64,000 bases of DNA. Source: Anolis sagrei (lineage: Eukaryota > Chordata > Lepidosauria > Squamata > Anolidae). A model generated the notes under the pieces. It was not told where the DNA came from and searched no databases. It saw only the letters and a list, made by a program, of their open reading frames with translations. The stretch is taken from assembly GCF_037176765.1 (NCBI RefSeq), contig NC_090034.1, positions 93,112,500 to 93,176,499 on the forward strand. Reading direction: 5' to 3'. The translations under genes and the position numbers were made by a program. The stretch's first letter is position 1, and each line of letters begins with the position of its first letter. Below are positions 10,761 through 22,300 of the stretch, piece by piece.

Positions 10761-10919
10761 CCTGATATATATATACATTATATATACTATAATATACAAT
10801 ATAATATAATGTACAAAATTTATTTGGGCTTAACAAAAAACTATTGCTTCAAAAAGGGCTCTACGGCTGAAAAAGTTTGAGAATCCCTGCTCTAGAGTTT
10901 GAAGGAAACAATTGGTCTT

Positions 10920-11090
10920 AGAGCAATAAGCAATAAGGGGTATTGTAAGTTTTATAGGCTATTTTAAGTGGATTTTTAAAAAAAATGTATTGTGCTTTTT
11001 AAACAATGACCAAAGTGTGGGATTGTTTGCCGTCTTGAGTCCCCATGGGGAGAAAGGTGGGGTATACATAAAGTAAATACTGTATTTTGA
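10920..11090 (+). mobile_element. L2-type LINE 3' tail
   Basis: Contains GCCGTCTTGAGTCCCCATGG... GAAAGGTGGGGTATACATAAA, the sense 3' signature of the L2 family here. Confidence 0.65.
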
Positions 11091-11091
11091 A

Positions 11092-11200
11092 GGCTTGTGG
11101 GTGTTGTGTGGTTTCTGAGCTGTATGGCCACTTTCTAGCAGCATTTTCTCCTGATATTTTGCCTACATCTGTGTCTGGCATCTTCAGATCCAGCCACAGA
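11092..11200 (-). mobile_element. Penelope-like 3'-end fragment (family 2 variant)
   Basis: The reverse complement contains CTGAAGATGCCAGACACAG, then ATGTAGGCAAAATATCAGGAG and a 'ggccatacagctcagaaacc' block. It is a diverged version of the family-2 PLE end described at 52616-53276. A GAT-rich microsatellite follows (about 11203-11232). Confidence 0.6.
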
Positions 11201-11394
11201 TGATGATGTTGATGATGTTGATGATGACGATGATTCCCTAAACCAGAACAGAAAATCTGCTAGGAGACATAAGTACGGCCGTAGGACGACGGTCAGTGAG
11301 TTGGTGCCAAGAAGGTGTGATGGCGAGGGCAATCATCCCAGCATGTTGCCGCTACCCATAATCATGAGACCACTGTGGAAAACATCTTTGTCCA

Positions 11395-11790
11395 ATAATG
11401 TGATGAGTGGCCTTGATCAAATGATCTCAAGATAGTGGCTCTCAGTCCTTTCTACTTTGGGGTTCAGCATTCAGGATGGGAAAACCACATTTACAATATA
11501 GTGAGATAGTTTAGCTGAAAATGCAAAGTATGGTCACACTGCAAATAAGCTATTTATAAATACCACTTCCTGATTTATACTTACAAGAAACTGAAGTTCT
11601 GTTTTGGAGTTCGTGACCAGGTCTTTGAGATGGTCAGCTAAAACTCTGCTGTAACAACTCAAGAGGCTTAGTTGATATGTAAATGAGACATTTTTGCTCT
11701 TTGTATGACCTTGCTCATAGAATTCTCTCCTAAGTGAAATCAAGTTGGTTCCATCCTTGACATGCTGCTGTTGGGCGACCAAAACTCTAA
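11395..11790 (-). promoter_or_regulatory. Paralogous upstream block of GPCR 1 (candidate promoter / 5'-UTR exon)
   Basis: This block aligns by eye with 58420-58790 upstream of the second GPCR. Shared features are the 'gatctcaagatagtggctctcagtcc' type start, ACCACTTCCTGATTTA, 'aactcaagaggcttagttgatatg' and 'ttttgctctt'. Two receptors with the same spacing and orientation relative to a conserved non-repeat block suggest a 5' exon or promoter. No clear splice donor is visible in this copy. Confidence 0.4.
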
Positions 11791-12041
11791 CTCTAATCTG
11801 TCCTTTTGTTTTTAAAACTAACTTTGGGAGTCATGGTAGAGATAAAAAATACTCAATTAATCACAATAGCCACTCTTTTACATTAACCCCTTGTTAAGTA
11901 TATTCAACTAAGCATAATGCTGGCAGAATTGCATAATTGCATAATTCTCCCAATGCATCTGTCATCTGGTTAAGTAGACTTGTGTGTGTTTGGGTGGGAA
12001 GGAGTTACAATCATGGCAACAGTGTCACATTTATGACTGCC
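11791..12041. other. Intergenic, nothing recognised
   Basis: No ORF or repeat landmark seen between the candidate GPCR promoter block and the Sauria SINE. Confidence 0.4.
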
Positions 12042-12292
12042 CCCGGTGGCGCAGTGGGTTAAACCCCTGAAGACTGACAGGTCGCAGGTTCGAATCCAGG
12101 GAGAGGCAGATGAGCTCCCTCTACTAGCTCCAGCTCCTCATACGGGGACATGAAAGAAGCCTCCCACAAGGATGATAAAAACATCAATTCATCAGGCGTC
12201 CCCTGGGCAATGTCCTTGCAGACGGCCAATTCTCTCATACCAGAAGCGACTTGCGGTTTCTCAAGTCGCTCCTGACACGACAAAAAAAAAGT
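12042..12292 (+). mobile_element. Sauria SINE
   Basis: A tRNA-like head (GCCCCCGGTGGCGCAGTGGG, B-box GGTTCGAATCC) and a diagnostic body (GAGAGGCAGATGAGCTCCC, GCCTCCCACAAGGATGATAA, CCAGAAGCGACTTG, TCAAGTCGCTCCTGACACGAC) ending in an A-run. Other copies are at 20824 (+), 55275 (-) and 58898 (-). This family is squamate-specific. Confidence 0.95.
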
Positions 12293-12394
12293 GGTTGTGA
12301 ATATGGAATGATGAATCAAAATGGCAAACCAACATAAAAGGGGGATAAACATTTGTATGTATTACTCCCATAACAACAGAGGACAAATAAACAG

Positions 12395-13412
12395 GCATAG
12401 GTTACTTACAGGAACTCAGAAGCCGTGCTCTGCAGCAGTTTGATTCTCTAGCAAGCACAAAGGTCATCAGGTAGAAACTAGTTTATAAAGTAACCCAGTT
12501 AAAGGGGCTCCAACCAGGTAGATCAAGCCAAGAATGTGTTAAAGGGCTATGTACTCTGATTTATAAGAAACACTGATATGAGATGGTATCATTCAGACCC
12601 TTGGGATGTGTAGTCTTCAGGGTGAAGATCCAAAAGGCTTCACGCTGTAGTAATTTAATGCCAAAATCCAAATTGGAGGGGGGTGTGACAACTTCCAAAA
12701 CAAGCACCCGGAGTGAATCTGCATCATGATTTGAATCCACAAAATGTTTATAGAAAGTGGAATCCACGGAGCGATTTCTAATTTTGCTCTTATGCTCTAT
12801 GATCCTTTGTTTGATCTGTCTACTTGTTTGGCCTATGTACATAAGCGAGCATGGGCAAAAAACAATGTAGACCACTCCCTTGGTGGTACAAGTAGCAAAA
12901 TGTTTTATTGGGTAAGAAGCCTTAGTGTCAGGATTCTGAAATGTCTTTGTCTGAATAAATTGTGCACATATCGAACAGTGATGGCAAGCAAAATTCCCTA
13001 CCAAATTGTGTTTAACCTTAGAGGTTTGAAAACAATGATCTATATCAGAATGTACCAGCATATCCTTGATGTTCTGTGTTCTCTTGTGAGCAATCACGGG
13101 AGGTCTCTCGCACCCAGGTATCTCCCTTATCAGTTGCCAATATTTTTTCACAGTTTTAATGACATGCTTGGACAAATTGGTTAGTGTAAGGGGCCATATC
13201 AATCTGTTGTCACAAGTGATTTGTTTATCCTCAAATAGAGTGGTCCGAGAGATGCTGGACGCTTTAGAGCTAGCCTTGTTGATGAGATGTTCTGGATAAC
13301 CCCTGGATCTAAATTGATCTTTAACCTTTGCGATGTTATGTTCAAAATCTTGTTGTAATGTGCAATTACGTTTAATCCTCAACATTTGGGAATATGGTAA
13401 GTTATTTTTCAA
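12395..13412 (-). mobile_element. Penelope-like element (family 1): RT thumb and GIY-YIG endonuclease
   Basis: A 283-codon open frame (13412-12561) begins in the post-RT 'thumb' region (DQFRSRGYPEHLINKA) and runs into a GIY-YIG nuclease: GVVYIVFCPCSLMYIGQTSR with downstream arginine and EH (QRIIEHKSKI), then a region rich in basic and aromatic residues. Cysteine pairs (CHHCSIC) precede the nuclease. This order is characteristic of Penelope-like retroelements. The RT core is missing upstream, so the copy is 5'-truncated. It abuts an oppositely oriented piece of the same kind of element at 13413-13890. Confidence 0.85.
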
Positions 13413-13890
13413 AGGTAAGCTGTGGAAGCTAGTGTAGTGTAGAATTGAATTTCTGTCAGTGGAAGAACTTGATGTCTCATATATCCACCTGAGGAAGACT
13501 CCAGTCGAAACCGGTCGTGGATGTGGATATCCAAAAATTTTCTAAAGCAAGGGATCCTATGCCCTGAAGAGAAGTTGGTTTTACACCAAGAAAGACTCTT
13601 TACAGTACGCTTACTCTTAAGCAAGGGATCTTATGCCCTGAAGACAAGTTGTCTTTACAACAAAAGACTCTTTATGTTATATATGTATAATCTTTGTAAA
13701 CAACTGGTTGTTGTTCATTATATACTGGGTTATGCCTATACCATTTAATTTTGCCGTTTGTTGAATATTGTAATATACAAACTGTTAGGCAATATCGACC
13801 ATTGTGATTTATGTACCACAACTTTTAGTGGATTTGTTTTTTGTATTGGTGGGAATCCATTGTCTTCTTGTGTTAAAACCAACATAAAAG
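13413..13890 (+). mobile_element. Inverted Penelope pLTR-like segment with tandem repeats
   Basis: Lies head-to-head with the GIY-YIG frame. It contains a hammerhead-like fold (13481-13530) and two imperfect units of about 74 bp starting near 13546 and 13620 (AAGCAAGGGATC, TATGCCCTGAAGA, AAGACTCTTTA). PLE copies often carry an inverted terminal piece at the truncated 5' end, which fits this arrangement. Confidence 0.55.
13481..13530 (+). ncRNA. Hammerhead-ribozyme-like motif in a Penelope-like element
   Basis: Stem I: ATATCCAC (13481-13488) pairs with GTGGATGT (13517-13524) over 8 bp including one G.T. The core CTGAGGA (13489-13495) fits CUGANGA. Stem II is GACT/AGTC with a 2-nt loop. GAAA follows, then a minimal stem III (ACCGGT) and UC before the expected cleavage site. 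One extra A separates CTGAGGA from stem II, a deviation from the textbook fold. Hammerheads are known in PLE terminal repeats. Activity of this copy is unknown. Confidence 0.6.
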
Positions 13891-14329
13891 ACCAGGAGAA
13901 GATGCAGAAGGTTGCTATTGTGTGACTCTATTGGAAAGAGTAAAACCTTATCTCATCTTCTTTACCTGCCCGACCATCAAAATAATAAGAAAAGAAAAAC
14001 ATGGTTATTGAAATAAATTTCTTTGTATGAAAGAAATTATACAAAATTCATCAGAGCAAAATGAACTTTGCAGACTGTCATACTTCCTTAACAAAGCACA
14101 CAATTTATACATAAAAAGGCAGCCCTTTCCTTCATTATTGATGAGTTTGTTGCTGCTGAGTTCTTGCATCATGGTGGCTCTCCTCTGGGTAGCTGTGCTG
14201 GTACGGCTGTACGAGGAGCTTCAGCTTCATTTTCTTTCTATTGAGAGTTTGCGTATAATCCAAGGTTCCATGCATTTTGCAGTAAGGTGGCTTCCCTTGG
14301 TTTGCAATTATAGGGCCAATGACCTGTCT

Positions 14330-14943
14330 ATCATTGTTAAGTTTTGGTTCCGCCCCTTTTTCCAGGGCTCTGGGAGGAAAAGGGAACAATTTTTAGTTTA
14401 GTCTTATAGTGGAAAGCTTAGCTACAGGACATGGATCAGCTCCATCTGTAGACAAGCTTCGTTTCTCATAGCATCCGGGGGAAACAGCTCCACATCTTTC
14501 GTGGAAAAGATCCAAAAGAACTCCAGCTGGAGAATCTACAAGCCTTGGCTGGTAGGTCTACTCGGGTAACCAGAAGCAATTGGAGCCGGGAGTAGAGCCC
14601 ACACCAGCAAGCATAGAAAGTAGATTGCCTGGGGGGGGGGGGGGGGGTTAAAAAGGGTTTTCCTTTTAAAGAAAAGAAACAGTTCACGAAGCCAGTTACC
14701 TGTCCATTTGGGCAAGTTAAGAAGCATTTGTTTGACTTGTTGAAGATCTGAGAAGTGTTTGTTTAAATTGTTGAAGATCTAAGCAATAATAAAGGACTTT
14801 GTTAAACTTTTCAAGCATCTAAAGACTCTTGTATAGGAAAATCCTTAGGGTCTCTCAGCCAAGGCAACCCGGCTTCCCGCTGGGCACAAAGAGCACGTCC
14901 TGTTCAAAAGACAATTATTATAGGCCCAGCGCGTGACAGCATA
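14330..14943 (+). mobile_element. LTR-like fossil, copy 1
   Basis: The right end (CCCAGCGCGTGACAGCA) and an upstream AATAAA-bearing region match the LTR copies at 27919-28681 and 36380-37102. The left limit is uncertain. A poly-G run at about 14631-14647 lies inside. No internal coding region is present. Confidence 0.4.
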
Positions 14944-15149
14944 GTAACATTGTTGGTTCTCAGAAGAGAGCTAAAACAAGCAAAGCTACAGATGTCTGGA
15001 GAAGAGTTGTGTTGACATTGGGGATGCGACTAGGTCATGGCTTTCTTGATACAACCCCACTTGCCTACCTCTTTCCCACGCTGCCACTTCTGTTTTTCTA
15101 AATAACAGAAATAAATGGTGAACAAAACAATGGTAAAATAATCATTGAG

Positions 15150-16558
15150 TTGTGAACTGGAGATTAGGAAGTGGGTTTTCCTCTAGTTGCATAATGTGAG
15201 TTTCTCCTTTTTGATTAAAAAGTTCTGTAGTTGTAGAGCCTTCTTTCAGTCCTAAATACTGATCTGGAGAGTAAAGTGTGCTGAGGACAACCATTTCAAA
15301 ACAAGCAGATCAACACCATCAAGTGAGTGGGGATACGGGTGAGGGTGAGCAGGAGTATTTGAAAGCCAACCCACGTTGATTTTGTTCTCAATTATAGGAG
15401 GTGCATTGAGGCAGGGAGTTGCTGCGGAAAATTATTTGGACACTCTACAATCTATTAGAACTCTAAATTCTGGATTTTTCTATCTCAAAGCATCAGATAG
15501 TCATCATCTGGACAGAATGGATTCACTCCATCTTTCAGAGTGAGGCCCTCAAACCAGTCCAAAGGCTGTCCTTCAATGTATCTATCTTTACATTTCTTTT
15601 TTAAATTAATTTTTGTTCAAACATACAACAATGTGCCAGCAAGAAATTAAATTGGTTAGAAAGTGCTCCATCACATTAGTATGAAAAACTTAAGATATTT
15701 TCCTGCAATGAATAAGAGACTAAAGAGAAAATGTATGTGCTTAGTTTAAAAAAAAGAGCTAAATGCTACCAAATCATACTTTATCATAGGTTAAGATCAG
15801 ATCAATGGGATTTCCCTGTGATGGCACATGTGGGGAGAGGAGAGTTATATGCAACTGGACAGGAAAGGGTTATACATTCTCTCCCATAGTCATAGCAAGA
15901 ATCAACATGGGTCTAAGAATTGAATTGGTGGATATAATTGCTAACCATCCAAAAATCAAAACCAATTACACAGTTTCAAATGAGGAAACTTATTCTAAAC
16001 ACTCAAATCACAGTTAGCTATCGTCAACAAGACATCAGGTGGCCTAAAAATGTGCAGTCACTTGCCATTTTGATATATTCTTTACTTTTTCTGCAATAAT
16101 CTCCCTTTCCCTTTTTTATGCCTCTGCTAGTATTTTGAGGAGATCTTTCTCTCTTTTTCAGCCAGGATTTGATAACTCTTTCATTCTTTATTTGGAGACA
16201 AACATTCAAATAATATATTGTAAGTGAAACTAAACCATGTCCCTGCCAAATCTCTGTCCAGAATGTGCAGTGGTAACTGTGATCCTATTCCATCTCCAAA
16301 TCCTGGGCAAAACTGCTCTATGATTTTGGACAGAGAGAAAGAAACTATCAGGGATAGAAGTGTTCAAAATGTAAGGCATATGAGGTTTTCCTGGTTTCAC
16401 CATTCCCTGAAAAGGGGCATTATGCTTTCTGCTTCAGTGCTTACATTTCCTTCCTCATTCTTTCCATTTCATAGGATCCTTAAGATAGCAGTAGAGTTAG
16501 AAAGAGATTAAAGTTCCATCCAGAAGAGAACATAAAAGAAGAAAGGAAAAGAGAGGAG
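15150..16558 (+). promoter_or_regulatory. 5' flank of Siglec-like gene 1, conserved in the paralogue
   Basis: Long blocks match 30768-32613 upstream of Siglec-like gene 2: GAGATTAGGAAGTGG, TTGCATAATGTGAGTTTCTCC, 'ctaaattctggatttttctatctcaaagcat', CAAGACATCAGGTGGCCTAAAAA and CCTGCCAAATCTCTGTC. The last 60 bp before the ATG (ending GAAAAGAGAGGAG) are nearly identical between the two genes. The promoter therefore lies in the duplicated unit. In the second copy an L2 fragment and a PLE piece interrupt it. Confidence 0.6.
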
Positions 16559-17971
16559 ATGTGCTACCTTCTTGAGCTCTTGGTTCTTGGGCTTCTTTCG
16601 ACTGACCTCTTTTGGGAGGGTAAGAACTGGGAGGAGACTGAAAGGAGGAGCAATCCATTCTCTGGATCATCCCATCTTTTCCAGTAAGGGAAAGGTGTGA
16701 GTCTGGTGTTCTCCGTCTGTATGGTTAAACTTCTTATCTTCTCTTTCCAGGTGCGCAGTGTGACACACGACTATATAAGCTTTATGTCCAACCTGCAACA
16801 GTCCAAGAGGGACTCTGTGTCTTCATCCCCTGCAACTTCACTTACAACCCAGATCATGCCAGGAATACTTCCAAATTGTATGGATACTGGTACAAGGGAG
16901 GATGTCCGCCTTCTCCTCCTTTAGTGGCCAGCAACGATCCAAAGAAAACTATAGCAGAAAATGCTCGGAATCGCTTTATTCTTTCAGATGAAGTGGGACA
17001 AGGCAGCTGTTCTCTTGTCATCAATGATGCCCAAAATAATGATGGAGGGAAGTACTGCTTTAGAATGGAGAAAAGACCTGGAGCAATTTTTAATTTCCCA
17101 GATGAACTGGAAGTGACTGTAAAAGGTGAGTGGTAATAAGGACATCTGGCTCCTGTGGAAGCTTCAAATGAAATGCACAAATATATCCTTTGCTGCTAAA
17201 TAGGATCTCCTCCACATACACTGTTCTAAAAATGTGGCATGCTATGAATACAGGCACAAACAAAAGTTCAACAAGAAGCAACAAGCAACAATGGGTGGGA
17301 CCTGTCAAATTCACAATTTATGGTCTGGGCAAGCAGGAGTTATGAACTCTGGCACTACTTTTCAGCTGTCCATACACTCCTAATATCACCTCACTGGTTC
17401 TCCAAGCTGTCTTCTGCTTAAGGCATAGCGAACATGATCTACTGCCACATACCATTCCATGAAATGTAATGTATACTCTTTATGCCACAAACACAGCCAC
17501 AGACAGGAATGTAATAAGATGTAAGAGCGAGAAATGGGAGCATTTGGCGAGGGGAGAGGGTCTGTTGATTCTAGAGCAAGTTGGATCCTTTGGCTTCTGA
17601 AGCAGACTGCCTTTGAAAATCAGAGGACCATGGATACCCTTGGGTCATCTCAATAGGGTCAATCTGAGACTTGCTCAAACCAACCCTTGACAATGCTTTC
17701 ATTGTCAAGTGATGAGGTGAACGTCTGATAGTTCCCATGGTCTTCATAGCTCCTCTTGTATAAAGGGATTGCTGAGACAACACCGAGCATTTGCAGAGAT
17801 CTTAAGTATGCCTAAAGATGTTGAGTATGTGTATAATAATAATTGTAATAATAATGATGATATTATTTTATTTCTTCCCCACCTCTCCTCATGGCTTGAG
17901 GGCAGTAACAGCACAGTTAAAACACACAAACATTGCAAAAATTCTATAAACACACATTTTAAAAGGTAGTT

Positions 17972-18008
<37 letters not shown>

Positions 18009-19321
18009 CTATAAAATACATACTAAATACACAGAATAGAGATTAAAACACAGGACACAAATTGTATTAAATTCTTAAAACTGTCTGGGTAGGCCTGTCA
18101 AAAGAGATGTGTTTTTAGATGGGTTTTAAATTTAATTTTTAAGTATAGTGCCTCCTTTAGATAAATAAAGAGTTAATTGTGTGATGACTTTAGTTTACAT
18201 TTATCAAAAGTAATAATTTAGGAGCAACTTATATCGAGAGAGAAAATTGCTCAGTGAGGTTGACCAGTTTGGGGAGATGTGTGGAAACTTTGAGATTCTT
18301 CCAGGAGGCAAGCTTGTAAAACTTGGGAGAAAAGAGAAACTGTTTGAAATACTATAGGACTCTTGGAGCTGGAGAGGAGGTCCCTCTTGCACACTGTCCT
18401 TAGAGAATCTTGACCGCAGGCTGGATGAAGAGGTCCAGGCTCCCAGCTTCCCATGAGCATCTAAATACCCAGAATCACAACAGTATTACAAATAGAATAA
18501 ATTGTGTCCAGCTATCCATGTTGGGGCTTATGTTTCTTTCTAACCCTAACTGAAGCTGGGTGGGGAGGAAAGTCTCTGTAGAAAGTCAGATTACAATTCC
18601 TCAGTAACTCCCACAAATTCACTAAAGACATTGATGTTCCACTGGGCTTTTGACTAGACAATTCCCAGATAACTAGACCCAGTTAGGACCTAAAATCTCG
18701 TCCTTGCACTTTATTGTTGTTCTGTATCCAAAACTATCATGCTCCAGGTTACATTGCCCCTACTCCTACTGTTGCCATTTGACTTCACACTTTATCCATC
18801 AGCCCTATCCTCACAAGTGACTTGCACTAGCCCACTGCTTACCTGTACCCAGAAATGATTATGGCAGGATTCTTGGTCCTTGGTTTGATGGTTACTTTCA
18901 TATTATGTTAATGTTGTTGTTTTATTTTGTTTTATGTATTTAATATTTTGTATTTTGCATTTTAATGTCTTATATTTTTAAAATTGTTGATTGGGCTTGT
19001 CCCCATGTAAGCTGCCCCAAGTCCCTCTGGGGAGATGAAGGCAAGGTATAAAACTAAAGTAGTTATTATTATTATTAGGTTCTTGTGGGTTTTTTCGGGC
19101 TATAGGGCCATGTTCTAGAGGCATTTCTCCTGACGTTTCGCCTGCATCTATGGCAAGCATCCTCAGAGGTAGTGAGGATCTATGGCATCCTCACTACGTC
19201 TGAGGATGCTTGCCATAGATGCAGGCGAAACGTCAGGAGAAATGCCTCTAGAACATGGCCCTATAGCCCGAAAAAACCCACAAGAACCTAGTGATTCCAG
19301 CCATGAAAGCCTTCGACAACA

Positions 19322-19356
<35 letters not shown>

Positions 19357-22300
19357 GCAGAAGATAGAATTTGTGGGGGAGGGGGGCACTCCTCTCAAAA
19401 ACTGATGTGACCATGGTCCCTTTAGTTTGTGTATCATCCCTTCCCACAACCTGCAGAGTCTATTCATGTGCCCACAGAGTAATTAAAAATATTCCTCCTG
19501 CTACTTTTACATCTCTCATCTGTGCCCATTTTTCTTGCCCCACTTTTTAATAAAAACGAGACACTTCTTCACAATGGTGCCCAGGATGTATGTGGATATA
19601 CAATGCATGTTCGTGTCATGTTCTTGTCATAACAAAAACAGCAAAGGGATGTTGAATTAAAGCACTTCTGATGACTTTTCTTTTTACATAGAATAGCTTC
19701 CAAGTTGCAATCCAGTGATTTACTGCTTTAACTTTGCTGATTCCTTATCTCCTAGAACATCAAGGATAAAAAACCTAAATGTATTATATTATTCTGGAGC
19801 AGAAATAACTACCTAAATGTTCTACTCTTTTGAGATGAACCACAACTAATGGGGAGTAACTAATGGGGTTACTATATACTGATTAAAAAAACCCTTTTCT
19901 CCTTGGGTTGCTGTACGTTTTTCGGGCTGTATGGCCATGTTCCAGAAGCATTCTCTCCTGACGTTTCACCTGCATCTATGGCAGGCATCTTCAGAGGTTG
20001 TGAGGTCTGTTGGAAACTAGGAAAATGGGGTGTTGTTGAATGCTTTCATGGCCAGAATCACTGGGTTGCTGTAAGTTTTTTGGGCTGTATGGGCATGTTC
20101 CAGAAGCATTCTCCCCTGATGTTTCTCTCCTCCTTTCCTCCTTCTTTAGAACGGCAAAAGCCAGTGTTAGAATATTCTGGGAATTTGCGGGCGAACCATC
20201 ATATAAACATCACTTGTACAGCCCCAGGAAGTTGTTCCTTGAAGTCCCCAGACATTGTCTGCAAAGTGGTGCCCAGAAATTTCACACTGAATACCTCTAA
20301 ATTGCTGTCAGATGGCACCCATGTTTACTCAATGTTGAACTTTATACCTTCAGCAGCAGATGACCAGCAGGATCTCACCTGCACAGTCACCTATGGAACA
20401 GGAAGCAACTCTATCTCCATGGAGGCATCCATTCCTCTGAATGTCAGATGTGAGTGCCCCTTGCTTTTCATATCCTACATCTCAGCAGGAGCAATCTAAG
20501 GATTTATTTTTCATCAGCATTATTTCATCAGCATTAATGTTCACATCTGGTTTGACTGTAAATGAAATGATTTATTTCAAGGAAATGCTCCATTCTTTGT
20601 AAAGTAGCATATATTGTCAAACAACGCAGTGCATGTAAGTGTATGGGAGAGATTAGGTTTAGGGCCCTGATTCTATTATTTTTATTTTGTTCCCTGTTTC
20701 TATTTGATCTGATATTGATTAACGTGTGTGTGTGTGTATTTGTATGTTTAAAATATTTTGTTTAAAACAGTTATCTATATCCAAGTTTGATATTTTGTAG
20801 TTGTAACTAATCTACATCATGGAGCCCCCGGTGGTGCAGTGGGTTAAACCCCTGTGACGGCAGGACTAAAGACTAGCGGGTCGCAGGTTCGAATCCGGGG
20901 AGAGGCAGATGAGCTCCCTCTATCAGCTCCAGTTACTCATGCGGGGACATGAGAGAAGCCTCCCACAAGGATGATAAAAACATCAAATCGTCCAGGTGTC
21001 CCCTGGGCAATGTCCTTGCCCATGTCAGGAGCAAGTCACACCAGAAGCGACTTGCTCCTGACATGACCAAAAAAAAACCTACATCATACAATTTTGTAAA
21101 TAATTATCTTATTTATTTAGTTCTTCTCTTTCCTTTTCTGTAATTCTTTGTATATTTGCTTGCTCTAAATACTTCATAATTTTTTATTTCTCAATTTGGT
21201 CTCTCTGATATATTGTTTTGTAATATTTTTTGAATTGGTTCATTATCTCTGTCTCTTGTGTATATATTTTGTCATCTTCTTTTATTTTTGTTATATACTT
21301 TGTTTCTCTTTTGTCCCTTAATTTTCTTGCCAGTCACCTGCCAGGTTTATTTGTGTTTTGGAAGTAACCTACTTTGACAAATTTTAACTGATTAGCCCTT
21401 TCTTCCATCTCGAAATATTCTCTCTTTTTTGTAAAATTACCAAGTTATTTCTTATCTTTTGGCTTTCTGGGTCTCTTTAATTTTTCCTCTTCCTTCATTA
21501 TTTCTTCCATTACTTCATTCATTGCCTTCGTTTTTTCGTAAATAATTAATCCCATTGATGGCCCTTTAATCCCATTGATGGCCCTTGGATCACTCTGTGT
21601 GTGTGCGCGCGCATGTTTGTGTATGTGAAATAGCTGTGGGTAATATTACTCACACTAGTTCCTATGTATGCTTGTGTGTTAAATATGACTTACACTGTGT
21701 TGCCCAAGACAGGAAACCCAAGAAGAAACCTTTGCAAAGCACTTCTGTTTTGTTGTGGAATAAAAAGACAAATTTGTGGATTTTCATGTTCCTAATCAGG
21801 CATGCTTTAGTGTTACTAAACCTTGGGCAAAGCTTTGGCTGCCACAAATTCAAATATGAACTATGTTTGTAGTTCAGGCCCACCTCTGTCTATGTCTTCA
21901 AGATGAGGAAACAGCAACAGATTTCTGCACCAAAACATTGTGTCTCTTCATAATGGGATTGCTGCAAACCAACTCAATATTAATACATAGTTCTGATATT
22001 CTGAAACATTTTGCCAAAGGGCAGTACTGTTGTTGAAAAATGCAGTTAGACCTGACACTCTCATGAGGAACTGCATGAACAGTTGGAGGAATCATGTTGA
22101 AACATCCTTCCTTAATGCCTTTCTTGGCTCTCTAGAGCCGATTTCTGGAGGAAACAGAAAGTTAGACAAAGTCCTCTTATTGATCTTCTAATCCAGAAGA
22201 GCAATAATGCCACAATACATCACATAGAAAAAGAGCATCTTCCATTTAGCAGTTCCAACCAGAAGTCTGTGTCCAAACCTGTGTAGGACCTTCCAACATT

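Larger units (their letters stand above)
8075..10889. mobile_element. Outer hAT-like element containing nested insertions
   Basis: The ends are CAGGGAGAGGTCTCTAAC at the left and AGTTTGAGAATCCCTG at the right. Both inner flanks carry a 'gagccc/gggctc' block (near 8101 and 10856). No matching 8-bp duplication is visible, so the exact limits are uncertain. Inside are a second hAT (8384-10220), an L1 piece, a CCA microsatellite and an L2 tail. Confidence 0.6.

Noticed and set aside
12042-12110. tRNA gene suggested by the GGTTCGAATCC B box
   Set aside because: It is the tRNA-derived head of a Sauria SINE, followed by the SINE body. No cloverleaf acceptor stem closes. The same holds at 20824, 55490 and 59130.
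12744-13184. 146-aa plus-strand frame
   Set aside because: Antisense shadow of the Penelope GIY-YIG frame.
19076-19320. Possible microRNA precursor from the perfect inverted repeat
   Set aside because: The arms are two full PLE ends in opposite orientation and the same arrangement recurs elsewhere. A repeat explanation is sufficient.
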